Part shown: positions 11,701 to 23,590 of the stretch, piece after piece | How positions within the stretch are numbered: position 1 is the first letter of the stretch | Layout of the letters: every line of letters begins with the position of its first letter | NCBI GenBank assembly: GCA_024811115.1 | Contig: JAKOGH010000812.1 | Span: 62,001 to 126,000, forward strand | From: Terana coerulea | Lineage: Eukaryota > Basidiomycota > Agaricomycetes > Polyporales > Phanerochaetaceae | Reading direction: 5' to 3' | Length of the DNA stretch: 64,000 nucleotides | Program-made: the position numbers and the translations under genes | The notes under the pieces: model-generated | What the model saw: only the letters and a program-made list of their open reading frames with translations | What the model was told of the DNA's origin: nothing | The model's database searches: none

Positions 11701-13562
11701 GCTCCAGAGGGACATCTTCCACAAGATCCTTACGGCCGACAAGCTGGACAATCTCGTCCGGAACTCGACTGCCGAGTCGCTCGCGCTCATCGGCATGCTC
11801 ACGAAGGTCAGCAACAGCCCGATCCTGCTCAAGGCTGCGGCGGACAAGGCGAAGCAGAAGGGCGGCGACGAGGGCGACGCGATGATCAAGCGGAACGTGT
11901 TCGCCGAGGCTGCGAAGCTGTTGCCCGAGAGGGCACAGGTGGACGACGTCTCTTTGAGCGGTATGTCGCTATGCCGCTGGGGCTGCCGGGGATGCAGGCT
12001 GACTCAAGGATCAGGCAAATTGGCTGCATTGGCCAACCTCTTGAAGGAGCTGTACAAGGTACGCTGCCAGGTCTCAACCAAAAGAACGTAGACTGACATT
12101 GCTTGGTAGGCAACAGACGAGAAGTGCATCATCGTTTCGCATTATACCTCGACGCTCAACGTCATCGAAGCTTTCTGCAAGAAGCGACAGTACACATACC
12201 TGCGCTTGGATGGGTGCGATCCACGGATTCCCGTAGTGTACCTCAGTTGCTGACAATTCTTCAGATCGACTGCGGCACAGAAGCGACAGGACTACGTGAA
12301 TGAGTTTAACAAGAGCTCCCAAAAGCAAAGATGTATGCCACTATACTTACTGCCCCAAGCGATACATACTGACCCAGCGAGGCAGTCGTATTCCTGCTGA
12401 GCTCGAAGGCGGGAGGTGTTGGCCTAAATCTCATTGGTGCATCTCGCCTCTGTTTGATCGACTCGGACTGGAACCCGAGGTGGGTGCTCAACTGCCTTCG
12501 TCATTTATGTAGATGCTGACGCCGCACAGTCACGATCTACAGTCCATGGCCCGTATCCATCGGTCAGTTATCATTGTGTTACCCGCCTGCTTAATCTCAT
12601 AAATGGATAGAGACGGTCAAAAGAGACCTGTGTTTATCTACCGATTCCTTACAGCGGGATCTATCGATGGTTCGTTTGTTGCCATTTCGTGTGGAGAATA
12701 ATTGCTAACAATGTAAATAGAGAAAATATACCAGCGCCAGGTCACTAAACTTGGGCTAAGTGACTCGTTACTCGGTAAAGTACGATAACCTTTCGGAGAC
12801 ACTGCGTTGGCCTCCTGAATGTTTTGTGTTTCCAGGGAGGATCGGAATCCAAATCAGACTCTTTCACGCGGAAGGATGTACGTCCGCGTACGTTTTAGTC
12901 GCCAACGCTGCGTTGACCCTGAATCTCCACAGCTCCGAGACATCTTCACCATCCATCCTAACACACCTTGCCACACACACGAACTCCTCGAATGCCCCTG
13001 CGATAACGGCGATTCGGCAGGCGCGGCAAGTGCAAGCGGCGACGCTACCAAGGCTGTCAACTTCGACAGTATCCCTGACGAGCTGAGCGATAGCGATGAC
13101 GAGAGCTTGGATTCGTCTCCGCATCTGCGGTCACGCCGAGCCACATCGAGAAGCTGGACAAGGAGGTTAGCTTCCCTTTATCCTCCCTGCTTGCAAAATG
13201 CTCAACCCCGTTTGCGCCACCAGTACCTGAAACAGAAGAAGGCGCAGCTTGCCGCGCTGGGGCAGTGGACGCACATCAACTGTCTCCGCCCGAACGCCAT
13301 CGAGCGCATCCAGGACGCCGTGCTCCAGAAGCTTGTGTATGTTTCCGAGGGCGAGAAGAAGGATGACTATCAGTGGGGTCTGGGGCCCTCGCGCGCGGAG
13401 TCTCTGCTTGCGGCGGTGAACTTGGAAAATGTGCTGCAGGCGACGGGACCTCTGCTGGAGGTGGAGCAGCTGCCTGGCGGGGCTGTGTCATTCTTGTTTG
13501 AGAGGACCTCCAAGACGCCGTTAGATGACGTGAAGGAGAGTGAACAGATGGACGAGGATTAG
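8728..13562 (+). CDS. RDH54: RAD54B/Rdh54-type SNF2 recombination translocase
   Basis: This is an SNF2-family DNA translocase that works with Rad51/Dmc1 in homologous recombination. The N-terminus carries two related units with the core KKHKTW: about 8836-9290 ([33 protein letters not shown]) and 9475-9760 ([31 protein letters not shown]). The ATPase follows over many short exons: [17 protein letters not shown] (motif I), VCDEGHRLKS (motif II), [10 protein letters not shown] (III), then [44 protein letters not shown], and a tail ending at the TAG at 13560. The C-terminal region has a small cluster [10 protein letters not shown]. The ATG at 8728 was chosen over the preceding non-ATG codons. 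The 12334-12387 junction resolves as t|gtatgc...ggcag|tc. One extra base at about 9289-9290 breaks the frame between STTPSSQL and [11 protein letters not shown]54 itself lacks the KKHKTW unit, so RAD54B/Rdh54 fits better. Confidence 0.87.
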
Positions 13563-13808
13563 TCCATGTTCAGCACTGCGCATACTTACCCTAGAGCACA
13601 CTACGTCCGCAATCGCAACAACCATACTTTGGATCGCGCTAAACCTTGTCACAAATGTCTGATATATCCCATAAATACATGATATATACTGAACACGAGT
13701 ACAGCGTTTCTTGATTTGCGAGGTATACAATCCGAGGTGTACAACAGTCATGAACACATCCACTACATCCAACCAGTCTTTTCCTTTCTACTTTGCACAA
13801 TTCTGAGT

Positions 13809-15039
13809 CTATGACGAGGCGTACACCCGCTGGGCGGTGCCAAAGAACACCGCGTCGATGTCTTCTTGCTCAACGCCGAGCTCAGCAAACGACTCGCGCG
13901 CGAGCTCGTACCAGTTGCCCGCGTTGGACGTTGAGCGCGAGGTAGGCGACGGTGAGGATCCGAAGATGATACGCTCGTAGCCAAACGCTTCTACGACGGG
14001 GCCAACTACATACGTTGTGAGCAACCATTACGTTCTCCGAGAACGCGGGGATGTACGTACGGTACATCTTGATGCGCTTTTTCCACTCCTTCTTGTCAAA
14101 GGTATCCGTGCTCGGAGACTCGTTGGCCGGCGCGCCGGGCGTCGGCGAGTCCCAGACAGGTGGCTGGAACTTGATAAACACGTTCGGGTACAGAGATAGT
14201 GCGGCGCTTTGGGACTGGTAGTCATTGTATGTTGTGTGTGTCAGAAGCTTGACGATAGGAAGCGACAGGTCATCGGGCGGCGGTAGGATGTTTGCTGGAT
14301 CAAGCCACCGTGCAAAACATCAGCAACGCGCGCAGAATAGATATGTTACGGAAGAGTTGACGCACAGAGAATGATCTTGCCCTTGGGTGCTGCAGGTATC
14401 GCCTTTGTGAGGAACTCTTCCAGATCCTCCCAGGCGCCCTCGCCCGCGCGCAGGTTGGTCTCGATGTCGATATCAACGCTGAACCCCTTCTCGAGTGCCC
14501 AGTGCAACGCTTCGGCAGCTTTGGGGGTGTACTTTGTGTAAACAGTGTAGAGTAAGATAGGCAACCCTGATGTGCTCGGGGCTGCGAGATATGACGGCGG
14601 CTCCGAGGGGATGCCTTGATCTATCGCGAATGGCACGAGGATCGCACTCGCCGGTGGCTGCGATGCACCCGAACGCAGCCTAAGGGCACGTCAGCCCGCA
14701 TACTGGCAAAAGATATACGTACACATACGAGTCAATCGCCTTCTCGATCTCAGACGATTCCGTACCGCTCAGCGATACCACCACACTGGCGGTCTTGCCG
14801 CCAAAGCCTTAGCTGGACTCTTGAGCCCAGGTGCTCAAATTGCCACCGGGGGCAACGACGTGCGCGTCGATAACTTTCGCAGGGTGTATCTTGCTGGGAC
14901 TCGGTGGTAGGGGAAATCGCCCGTGCTTTCCTGCCGGAGGCGTGAACACGGACAACGGGAGTTTGGGCAGCGTCTTGGGTCCCTTGCGGCGCGCACCGAC
15001 GCCCGGCGACGGCGGAACTGGCGGCAGTGCTGTGCTCAT
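13809..15039 (-). pseudogene. TIM-barrel metal-hydrolase-like gene interrupted by an in-frame stop
   Basis: The gene starts at the ATG at 15039 with a Pro-rich leader, then KVIDAHVVAPGG, a DAH-type strand as in amidohydrolase-2 enzymes. The frame then meets TAA at 14811-14809. Directly after it, the same frame gives a coherent continuation (GFGGKTASVVVSLSGTESS, EIEKAIDSY). Later exons give LRSGASQPPASAILVPFAID, a YLAAPSTSGLPILLYTVYTK stretch, GKIILCASTLP, NVFIKFQPPVWD, and a C-terminus like that of amidohydrolase-2 proteins: ERIIFGSSPSP, NWYELARESFAELGVEQEDIDAVFFGTAQRVY. Apart from the stop the exons I followed read in frame, so this is a recent nonsense change or a consensus error rather than an old relic. 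The fold is inferred from the start and end motifs; the substrate is unknown. If the stop is an error this is an ordinary CDS. Confidence 0.62.
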
Positions 15040-17448
15040 TTCTTTATTCGTCGGGATTTAAAGGATGTGGCGGGATGGCGGGATAGATAGGATATGTGCA
15101 GCGTCGGGTGGGAGAGAGTAAAGTGCGGTTGCTCGGGAGCTGGACACTTTTGAAGGGACTGGCGATGATTAGATTGGCGCTCTCTGTAGAGAGATCCCAT
15201 CTTTGATGGGATGCACCCACGCCCTCCATTTGGCAACTCATCAGGTTCTCAGACTTCAAGAGACACAACGTTCAAGGCCACAATCATGCGTACAGCCAAG
15301 CAGTCGTCAGCTTGCACAGGTCGTCGCGCGCTGAAATCCAGCGTAGCCCGCCACGTGGTACCATCTAACTCGCGCAGCTGCAGATTGTTGCTGTCCGTGT
15401 TGCTCTTGGCTGGAGATGGAAGTCTTCTGGGGGCAACGATGGTGGACAGTACACAGCCTCCGCTTTGACTGCGTTGCGGATGTCTCGGCGAATGCGGCAC
15501 TTAGATGATGTATATCGTAAGGTACGAAGAGCCATTGTATTGTGCCTTCAGCGGATTATGTATGACCGTCCCTGCATGGTGCGAACCTAGCAAGATTCGA
15601 CGTTAACATTAGCTGTCTTGGAGACCTACGAGTGTTGCGACGTTTCATATAAAGACAATCTCACAACTACGCAAACGTTGCAAACATCTAGAAGCTTCTG
15701 TAATGACACAAGTCAGCACTGTATCGTCAACTTTATCTCCCAGAGGACGTGCAAGAAGGTTCGAGTTTTCCGAGACACGAGTCCATGCTCAGGACACTGA
15801 ATCGGCCATGTGCATGGCTCGGTAATGTTTGGAGAATCATAGCCTCTAAGAGAATATGAAGCTTCTGAGTACTATAAGACGTCATAGCTGCAATGTAGAT
15901 TAAAGGTGCTAGGCTCGTGCTCCCCTTTCTTACCTGGGCAATCACAGATGCGCGTTTTACTGTGGGCGCAGGTTAACACTGATCTGCAATGGAATTGCTT
16001 CTAGAGCTTACACGGGCGTAACTCAAGGGCCATCATGACATTGTCCTCGACTCAGCTCTATTTGCATTCACAGCTGCACAGGATCAGTCTACTGAACAGT
16101 GAAATTCGACGGCATTGCACGGCGCCGCGCTTCCTAGCGGGAATGCAATGTGGCGGTCTGGAATGACTTGCATTGAGTGAATGCTTCTCAGCATCATTGC
16201 TCTAGCTGTGCCTGGACAATGTGCGACTTACCGACAGATCGCTAGTATGGGAAACCCGCCGAAAGTTTGGTGCCAGATCATGCCATGAGATTTGAACATC
16301 TGCCGTAGATAAAGTAGCTCCCCAGCAGCCTTGCACATCCGCTTGAGTTCGTCACCGGCCCGGACACCGTGCACCGAGCTCTATTCATAGCAACATCAAC
16401 AGACTGGTCGTGGCTCACTGTTAACGACGGACGTTGATGTTCACAGAAACTGCACCGCCACCTGCGCGACCGGGCAGCCCAGGAGTATCCGAACTAGCCA
16501 TAGCGCTGTGTGGCTAGCGGTCGTAACCACATCAACAATCCGAAGGTGCTCGGGGATTGCTTTTGCCATCGTACAGTGCCTAAGCAGCCAGCATGTTTGC
16601 ATACACCGTTGGAATGAGTACATTTCCGGGTACAGGTCAGCTAAACCTGGTATTTGCGAGCGAAGTAGAGAGTCGACGCACGCCTCGGACTGTCATAAGT
16701 AGAATTCGAAGAACTTCAAAAATTCCGCTCGGTAGGATGCCGCAAAGTTCGAGGTTCCCAGAAACCATATAGGATGGTGGAATATTCTCTCCAGCGCAGT
16801 TCCGGTATGAGCAAGGTTTGTAATTGAAAAACGATGGGAGATAGCATGTCTGAGCTTTGGCTCCTCGACAGCTTCATGGCGGCGCAGGTGAAACTCGAGC
16901 GGTTTGACGCCTATTGCCATATTCATACTGACACCGCTTTGATGCGACTGATGGGAAGGCGCCAACTCCTTTTGGGAGCCGTTCCGATGTTTAACCACCA
17001 CCACCACCATGGCTCTCAATGGCCGCATACACCCACGTTATCCTCTATTCTCAACTGCGAAGACGAGGTCTGGGCTGCCTACACTTCTGCAGCATTGAAG
17101 CGTGGCTCAGCCGAGAACACCGGATGTACCTCCACCAGGTGGTATAAGCTTTCAGTTGCTCCATGGCACACGGTCACCCTTTCTGTCTGCTCATGGTTTT
17201 GTGTTCGCAATTCATCATAATTGTTCCAAGCGGGAGTGGTGAGTACACTTCTATCAAATGTGCCTTACCTAGAGCTTAAAATGGCGGCTAGTGTCACTGC
17301 GCGAGTAAATCGACGAGCCCCACTACAATGGACGTATGACCTCATGCAAGGGCTATCCCAGGCATCATTAAGAGGTATATAAACATTGGGCCCTACGACG
17401 CACAAATGGAATTGTAAATCCTGAATGACCCTCAGTGCTAGACTGAAC
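15040..17448. other. Long intergenic stretch before the hydrolase tandem
   Basis: No gene is supported in 15040-16830. The short frames lack family motifs and intron structure. The distal part (about 16830-17210) is related to the flank of hydrolase B and is listed separately. A TATA-like tatataaac lies at about 17377, some 70 bases before the ATG of hydrolase A. Confidence 0.4.
16880..17210 (+). repeat. 5'-flank copy shared with hydrolase B
   Basis: This stretch resembles 20300-20600. Shared blocks include gcctattRccatatt...ctgacaccg.tttgatg, then ga.gggaaggcg against gatgggtcgac, cacccacgttatcct, and a g.agcattga...gagtcagcc.agaacc block. Both copies lie a few hundred bases before a TAP-like hydrolase. 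The duplication that made A and B therefore probably carried its upstream DNA. The similarity is degenerate and was judged by eye. Confidence 0.5.
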
Positions 17449-19853
17449 ATGTTTGTTCCACTTGTTCTGCTTACGCTGGTGCTCGATGGCGCATACGGGC
17501 AGATTGGAGGCTTCAACTGGACGAATGTGAGCAACTTGGCACGACTACATATGGTAACAAACTGACTCTTTCCAAAGCTCACTTCCTCAACAAGTCTATC
17601 TTGGACGCCTTGCTTTGATACCTTTCAATGCGCGAAGTTCTCCGTCAGTTGCCTTGCATCCGAACAGTCATACGTGCGACTGCTCACTAAGGGCTTTACC
17701 CGTAGGTCCCTCTCCAATACTCAAACTCGAGTGCAGGGGAAGCACAAATCGCGATCACTATGGCTCCCTCGAACCTCTCATCCAGTGACCCGAACTATCT
17801 TGGACCCATCTTATTCAACCCTGGTAAGCCAGCCTCGGCGCGTAGCATAACGCCCAGCAGTTAATTTGCGATAAGGTGGACCTGGAGGCTCCGGGACCGA
17901 TTACATCCAAGAGTTTGCTCCATACTTCCGTGCAATAATCGGTCCCCAATATGACTTGGTCGGATTTGATCCCGCGAGGTACACCCATTACCTACCACGA
18001 CCTTCCAGCATTCTCACTGCTAGCACGCAGGCATCGGTCATTCGACTCCCGTCCTTTCTCTTTTGGCTCCCCAGTCGAGGGCTTGGAGTTCTACGGCGAC
18101 TATCCGTTCAATGTCAACGAGTCTATATCGTCCTTGGGAAGAGCTTTCGCGAAAGCGCAAATTTTCGGGAACCTCGCCGTCGAGCGTCAGCAGGTTGTGG
18201 CAGAGTCTGTCTCCACGGCCGCGGTTGCAACGGACATGCTGAACATCGTGAAAGCATTCGGACGGGATGGAGTGAATTATTGGGGCGTTTCGTGAGTCAT
18301 GAACGTTCTCCATAAAGTCAAGATTAACTGATGGTGCCTCGGCGTCAGTTATGGATCCGTACTCGGTGCTACGTAAGTTGGAGAAAATGACGAAAGCAGG
18401 CCAGTTTGCTGATATCTCATCTGACATGCAGGTTTGCTGCAATGTTTCCGAATAATGTTGGTCGCTTTATCATCGATGGAGTCGTGAACTCACATGACTG
18501 GTATGCGGGTATGTAGTATGACATTTGTCAGTGACACAAGGAGCTGATACTCTGCAATGATTAGGAAATCAGAGCAGTGCTCTTCTGGACACGGACAACG
18601 CTTTGACATCCTTTTACGACGCATGCGTCCAGGCCGGGCCAAGCAACTGCTCTATCCACGAGGACACCACCGATGAGATCCGCTCAAGGGTGGACAAGTT
18701 GATCGACTCCGTACACCTGGCCCCAGTCCCCATCTTCAACAATGCGTCAGATGGCACATTCGCGATCGCCGACTATACCACCGTTATCCAAAGGCTCTTC
18801 CAAGTCCTATATTTCCCATTCAGCACTGGCCCGGCCTTCGCCGATGCTCTTGTGCAACTGGAGCAGGGCGCCGGGACTGCTATCTTCGAGGGTACTGACG
18901 CCAATGCGATCCAGTCCTTTGCGACTTGTGATACCGATTCTTCTCAGGCGTTCATCGACGGCCTTCTGGACGTCTCTACGCCCATCATCTGTGGTGACCG
19001 CCTCGAGGGTGGGAAGTCCAGCTTCCAGGAAGTGCAGGTCGCGTACCAAGATATGTTGAAGATATCGCATTTGGCGCCGTATTGGTTCCCTCTTGCGCAA
19101 GAGCCGTGCAGGTGAGTGTGCTACGTTCACGTACGCAAAGATGAGTAGCTCAGTTACGCCTTGCAGTGGCTGGAACATCACCGCGAAAGATCGCTTTAAC
19201 GGTACGCAGTGTAATCTGATGCCCATGAACTATTGGAAGGTCTTACGCTGTATAAGGATCGTTCACACAAACCACAAGTGCACCCATCCTTATCATCGGT
19301 AACACACATGGTCGGTTCAACTTCTTCTGCGGTAACTTATGGCTGACTTTATCTCATGTTGCAGATCCTGTGACTCCCATATTCGGGTAAGCAGGTCTTT
19401 CTTTCGGCATTCTACGCGGTATTGAATATAACACAGTGCGCGGAACATGTCGTCAGGTTTCGCTGGTTCTGTCGTCCTCCAACAAAACTCTACGGGTGTA
19501 CGTCTCCTTTCATGACCCTTCGTTATGTTCTTGCGCCGACCTGTTTTGTGATAGCATACGTCCTTGTCTGGTTTCTCCACCTGCACCGCTCTGGCAATCC
19601 ACGCCTACTTCCAGAATGGGACCTTACCTTCAAACGGCACGGTCTGCCAGACCGACACCACCATATTCGAGTCGCCCAATAATTCGAGCGCGTTCGGCGG
19701 GGTCAGCATCACGCCGTTGTCCAAACGTTCCGCGACTGCTTGGTTTGACGGAGAGTTGTCCTTCGATGAAGCCGTCAGAGCGCTGTCGAGAACCGACTTT
19801 TGTCGAAGAGGCTTTTTGGTAGCCCGATGATGCGCAGATCCTTGCGTCATTGA
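17449..19853 (+). CDS. Secreted TAP-like alpha/beta-hydrolase, copy A (frame broken in three places)
   Basis: This is a member of the tripeptidyl-aminopeptidase-like serine hydrolases (S33 type), likely secreted. It has a signal peptide (MFVPLVLLTLVLDGAYGQ), LTSSTSLSWTPCFDTFQCAKFS, VPLQYSNSSAGEAQIAI, the oxyanion stretch FNPGGPGGSG, GPQYDLVGFDPR, and the nucleophile elbow YWGVSYGSVLGATFAAMFP. The acid residue lies in DPVTPIFG, and the histidine region is HTSLSGFSTCTALAIHAYF. Cysteines flank the C-terminal part. Introns match those of copies B-D. The frame needs repair at three sites: an extra C at 17971-17973, a missing T in the T4 run at 18061-18064 and a missing T in T4 at 19798-19801. With the last one the C-terminus matches copy B (SPMMRRSL.H) and ends at TGA 19851. 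Without it, the frame stops at 19828. Substrate unknown; extracellular peptide trimming is the family expectation. Confidence 0.78.
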
Positions 19854-20718
19854 CATGGTTTAATGGCCAGTCGTTCAACTCGGTTTGTGACATACTGGAT
19901 ATATGTGCAGTGTGAAAGCCTCGATATTGTTTCAGCTGCGTCTATGCCCAACGCTTCACACCCAGCCTGATTGCCACGACCTTGTACTCTTGCGCTCGCA
20001 GTATAAATTCGGCGAAGAAGTCCTACTGCATATCAGGATTGTAAATCTATTTTACCGAATAACTATCGACTGCGTTGGGGAGGCGGTGGCTTGGCAGTTG
20101 CGCAGAGGATGCCAAAAGGATGCACACGAGAGGCTACGCGTACTGCTTTTTGCACGACATTCCGAGTACTTATTCGAACTGCGGAGGCCGAGTTGACTTG
20201 GCTTACTATGATTTTATGCTACTATGGCTGCAATGCATTCAATTGCCAAGTGACATGGGATGGTATTTGCTTAATCGTGTTGCGGCGCAGACGGTTGAAG
20301 CGAACTTGGGTAGCGCCTATTACCATATTTGTGCTGACACCGTTTTGATGGGTTTGATGGGTCGACTTGAGTTATCTTTTCGGGAGACGCTCTACGCTTG
20401 ACCAATGACCGGGACCACCAGGACTTGCCATGTCACACCCACGTTATCCTTCACACTTGTTTGCAAAGGCGAACTTTGACCGCCTGCGACCTCGTAGCAT
20501 TGCTACCGGAGCATGAGTCAGCCAAGAACCGCGGACGCGCTGCTACCACTGATGGCGCAGCGTTTTGCACTGGCAGTTTATTGATAGAAAAACTCGGCGG
20601 GGCGGGCGCAGGGCTTCGGCTATGTCAGGCGCCAGGGTGAGGTACATAAGTACCGTGCTTGACGAAAGACGCATCTGCATCGAAAAATTTCTCACTTATA
20701 CCTGACCGAAACTAAATC
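19854..20718. other. Spacer between hydrolases A and B
   Basis: No gene is supported. It contains the 3' flank of A, the flank copy at 20300-20600 and the promoter of B. A TATA-like cttatacc lies about 25 bases before the B start. Confidence 0.4.
20300..20600 (+). repeat. 5'-flank copy shared with hydrolase A
   Basis: This is the partner of 16880-17210. The order of shared blocks is the same and the orientation is direct. The distance from the block to the ATG is also similar (about 420 bases here, about 560 at A). Confidence 0.5.
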
Positions 20719-23129
20719 ATGTTCACCCCGCTCGTTTTATTGTCTACCCTAGTATTCACAGGCGCATATGGGCAAAGCGCAGGCTTCAATTGGACCAGTG
20801 TGAGTAGTTCAACACGGTCATTTGTATCACTAGTTCTGATGGATTTTGAAGCTTACCTCCTCAACCAATCTCTCCTGGACTCCTTGTTTCGATGCATTCC
20901 AATGCGCGAAGTTCTCGGTTAGCTGCTCCATGCTGAGATTATTGTGAGGATAATCGCCAACAGAAACCTCCATTCGCAGGTTCCTCTTCAATATTCCAAT
21001 GCGAGCGCAGGGGAAGCCCAAATTGCATTGGCCATGCTTCCCTCGAACCTCTCCTCCAACGACCCGAACTATCTCGGACCCATGTTGTTCAACCCTGGTG
21101 CACTTGTTCCGTACTATCGGATGGAATTTATTACTTATTTCTGTGTCCAGGAGGACCTGGTGGATCCGGAATCGACTACATCCTCCAGTTTGGTTCGTAT
21201 ATCCGTGCAATTGTTGGCCCTCAATACGATTTGGTTAGCTTTGATCCGCGAGGTGCGACCATTCTTCGTCACAGTTCTTCAAGAATCTTAATTGCTTCCT
21301 CAGGCGTCGGTCAAACTACTCCCCATTCTTTCGCTCTTCCAACTCCCCGGTGGAGGCTCTGGAGTTCTACGGCACGTACCCGTTCAACGTCAACGAATCT
21401 ATATCGTCTTTGGGACGGGGTTTTGCTCAGGCGCAAATATATGGAGATCTCGCCGTAGAGCGCCAGCAGATTGTGGCGGAATCGGTCTCAACAGCCGCGG
21501 TCGCGACTGACATGCTGAACATCGTCAAAGCATTTGGCCGGGACCGAGTGAGCTACTGGGGCATCTCGTGAGTCACAGCCTCTCTACGCGAAGTTGATAT
21601 TAGCTCATAATGCTATAACGCTAGGTATGGGTCGGTCATTGGTGCCACGTAAGTCGAACGTAAAGATAGCGACAAGCTCCCATGCTAACTCTTGGCTTCG
21701 TACTTAGGTTTGCGGCAATGTTCCCCAACAATGTCGGCCGTTTTCTCATTGACGGAGTCATCAACTCTCACGAGTGGTATGCAGGTACATCGCACGCGAT
21801 TTATTGGCAACACACGAAACTCATATATTGTTTACTAGGGAACTGGACGATTAACTCTTTACTGGATACAGACAACGCTTTGACATCCTTCTACGATGCA
21901 TGCGTCTGGGCCGGACCAAGCAAGTGCGCTATCCACGAAAACACCACTGATGAGATCCGCGCAAGGGTGAACAAGTTGATCGATTCCGTACACCTCGCGC
22001 CAGTCTCCATCTTCAACAATGCGTCAGGTGGCACGTTTGGGGTTGTCGACTATGCCACCGTGGTTCAGCAACTCATCCAAGTCCTATACTACCCGTTCAG
22101 CACTGGCCAGGCCTTCGCAAATGCCATCGTGCAGCTAGAGCAGGGCGACGGCATCGCCATCTTCGGGAACTCCGTCGCCAATGTGGTCCGATCCTTTGCG
22201 ACTTGCGATGACTCCTCGCAGCCGTTCGTCGATGGGCTTCTGGTGTTGTCGCGCCGGTCACATGCGGCGACCGTCTCGACGGTGGGAAATCTAGCTTCCA
22301 GGAAGTGCAGGCTGTGTACGAAGATGCCTTGGCGGTGTCGCAGTTTGCACCGTATGTGTTCCCTCTTGTGCAGATGCCATGCACGTGAGTCGCTGCTGTT
22401 TTCACGTTCTTTCGGTGTGGCTCACTTACCTCGGACAGTGGCTGGAGTATCACCGCGAAGGATCGCTTTAACGGTGTGTCCAGTGATGCTCACGGACTCT
22501 TGGAAGCGCTAATGCTGTATTAGGCTCGTTTACACAGAATACGAGTACACCCCTGTTACTAATTGGCAACATGCATGGTAGGCTTGCTGAGTATTATGTC
22601 GTCGGGATCATCTGAATCTGTTTCCCGCTTTTTAGACCCTGTAACCCCTTTTGTTGGGTGAGTGTATGCGTGTACTCGTGAGGTAATCCACAATTTACTG
22701 AACACATTCCAGAGCGCGGAACATGTCATCTGGCTTCGCTGGATCAGTCGTTCTCCAGCAAAACTCCACGGGGTACGTCTGCATCACCATGACGCTGATG
22801 CACGTTCGTGTACTGATCGACTTCCCCCATAGCACACATCCTGGTCAGGCTTCTCCACCTGCACTGCTCTGGCCATCCGAGCCTATTTCCAGAATGGGAC
22901 CTTGCCCGCGAACGGGACTGTCTGCCAGACCGACACCCAGATATTCGACTCTCCGACCAACTCCAGCGCTATCGGCGGCGTCACCATCAACTTGTCCAGG
23001 CGCACTGCAACCGGTCAGTCCGAAGAAGAGCTCTCCTTCGACGAAGCTGTCAGGGCTTTGTCTAGAACCGGCCATTTGGCGAACAGCCTCTTGACGAGCC
23101 CCATGATGCGTAGGTCCCTGCTTCATTGA
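20719..23129 (+). CDS. Secreted TAP-like alpha/beta-hydrolase, copy B (frame broken in three places)
   Basis: This is the closest paralogue of copy A, with the same intron positions and a near-identical signal peptide (MFTPLVLLSTLVFTGAYGQ). Visible blocks are LTSSTNLSWTPCFDAFQCAKFS, VPLQYSNASAGEAQIALAM, FNPGGPGGSGIDYI, GPQYDLVSFDPRG, the elbow YWGISYGSVIGATFAAMFP, DPVTPFVG and HTSWSGFSTCTALAIRAYF; the C-terminus is SPMMRRSLLH. In the DPRG-to-EALEFYG exon two bases too many are present compared with copies C and D, best placed in CCCC 21321-21324 and CC 21339-21340. A further base is missing at about 22241-22244, where GLLD/V changes frame. With three defects in about 1.5 kb of coding sequence this copy may be a decaying gene or poorly resolved tandem sequence. 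The histidine block has Trp where A, C and D have Leu. Confidence 0.76.
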
Positions 23130-23590
23130 GCTCATTTCCAGCCAGTCGTTCAATTAGTGGTTCTGTGCCGAACCGCTATAACGTATTTACGACCCGGAAA
23201 TATTCACACTGTTCCACGTGCATTTGCGCAGTGCCTTCCCCGCCACTCAACACCTCGTGCTCAACCCAAACATTCCTCTTTATTCTCCAGTTGCCTTGTA
23301 CTCATCACTCACTTACGTTGCCAGCATTGTAAAGTACTCTATATGTACCCGACACCGTGAGCAGGTGAGTCGCGAATCACGCTGCGCTTTGATCTCAACT
23401 AAGATCCAATCAGCCCTGCAATGCCAGCACTGCTAAACACGCATGCACTGTAGAGTTCTCGATTTCATCCCATGAGAAGACGGGGAACAGCTCCGCCCCA
23501 ACTTTTCCATCTTGCGTCATCCAGGTTGTTCTGGTTGGTCCGTCGACGTATAAACCAACTTCCTAGGACGTGCACTGCCGTCGAACTGTC
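23130..23590. other. Spacer between hydrolases B and C
   Basis: No gene is visible. It has C-rich stretches and, at about 23551, a TATA-like gtataaacc some 40 bases before the ATG of copy C. Confidence 0.4.

Noticed and set aside
12300..12400. A frame break in the helicase part of RAD54B
   Set aside because: Using the acceptor ggcag|tc restores the family sequence ([12 protein letters not shown]), so no indel is needed.
16981..17010. His-rich stretch (five histidines) as a metal-binding gene
   Set aside because: It is a short CAC/CAT repeat in the duplicated upstream flank, with no gene structure around it.
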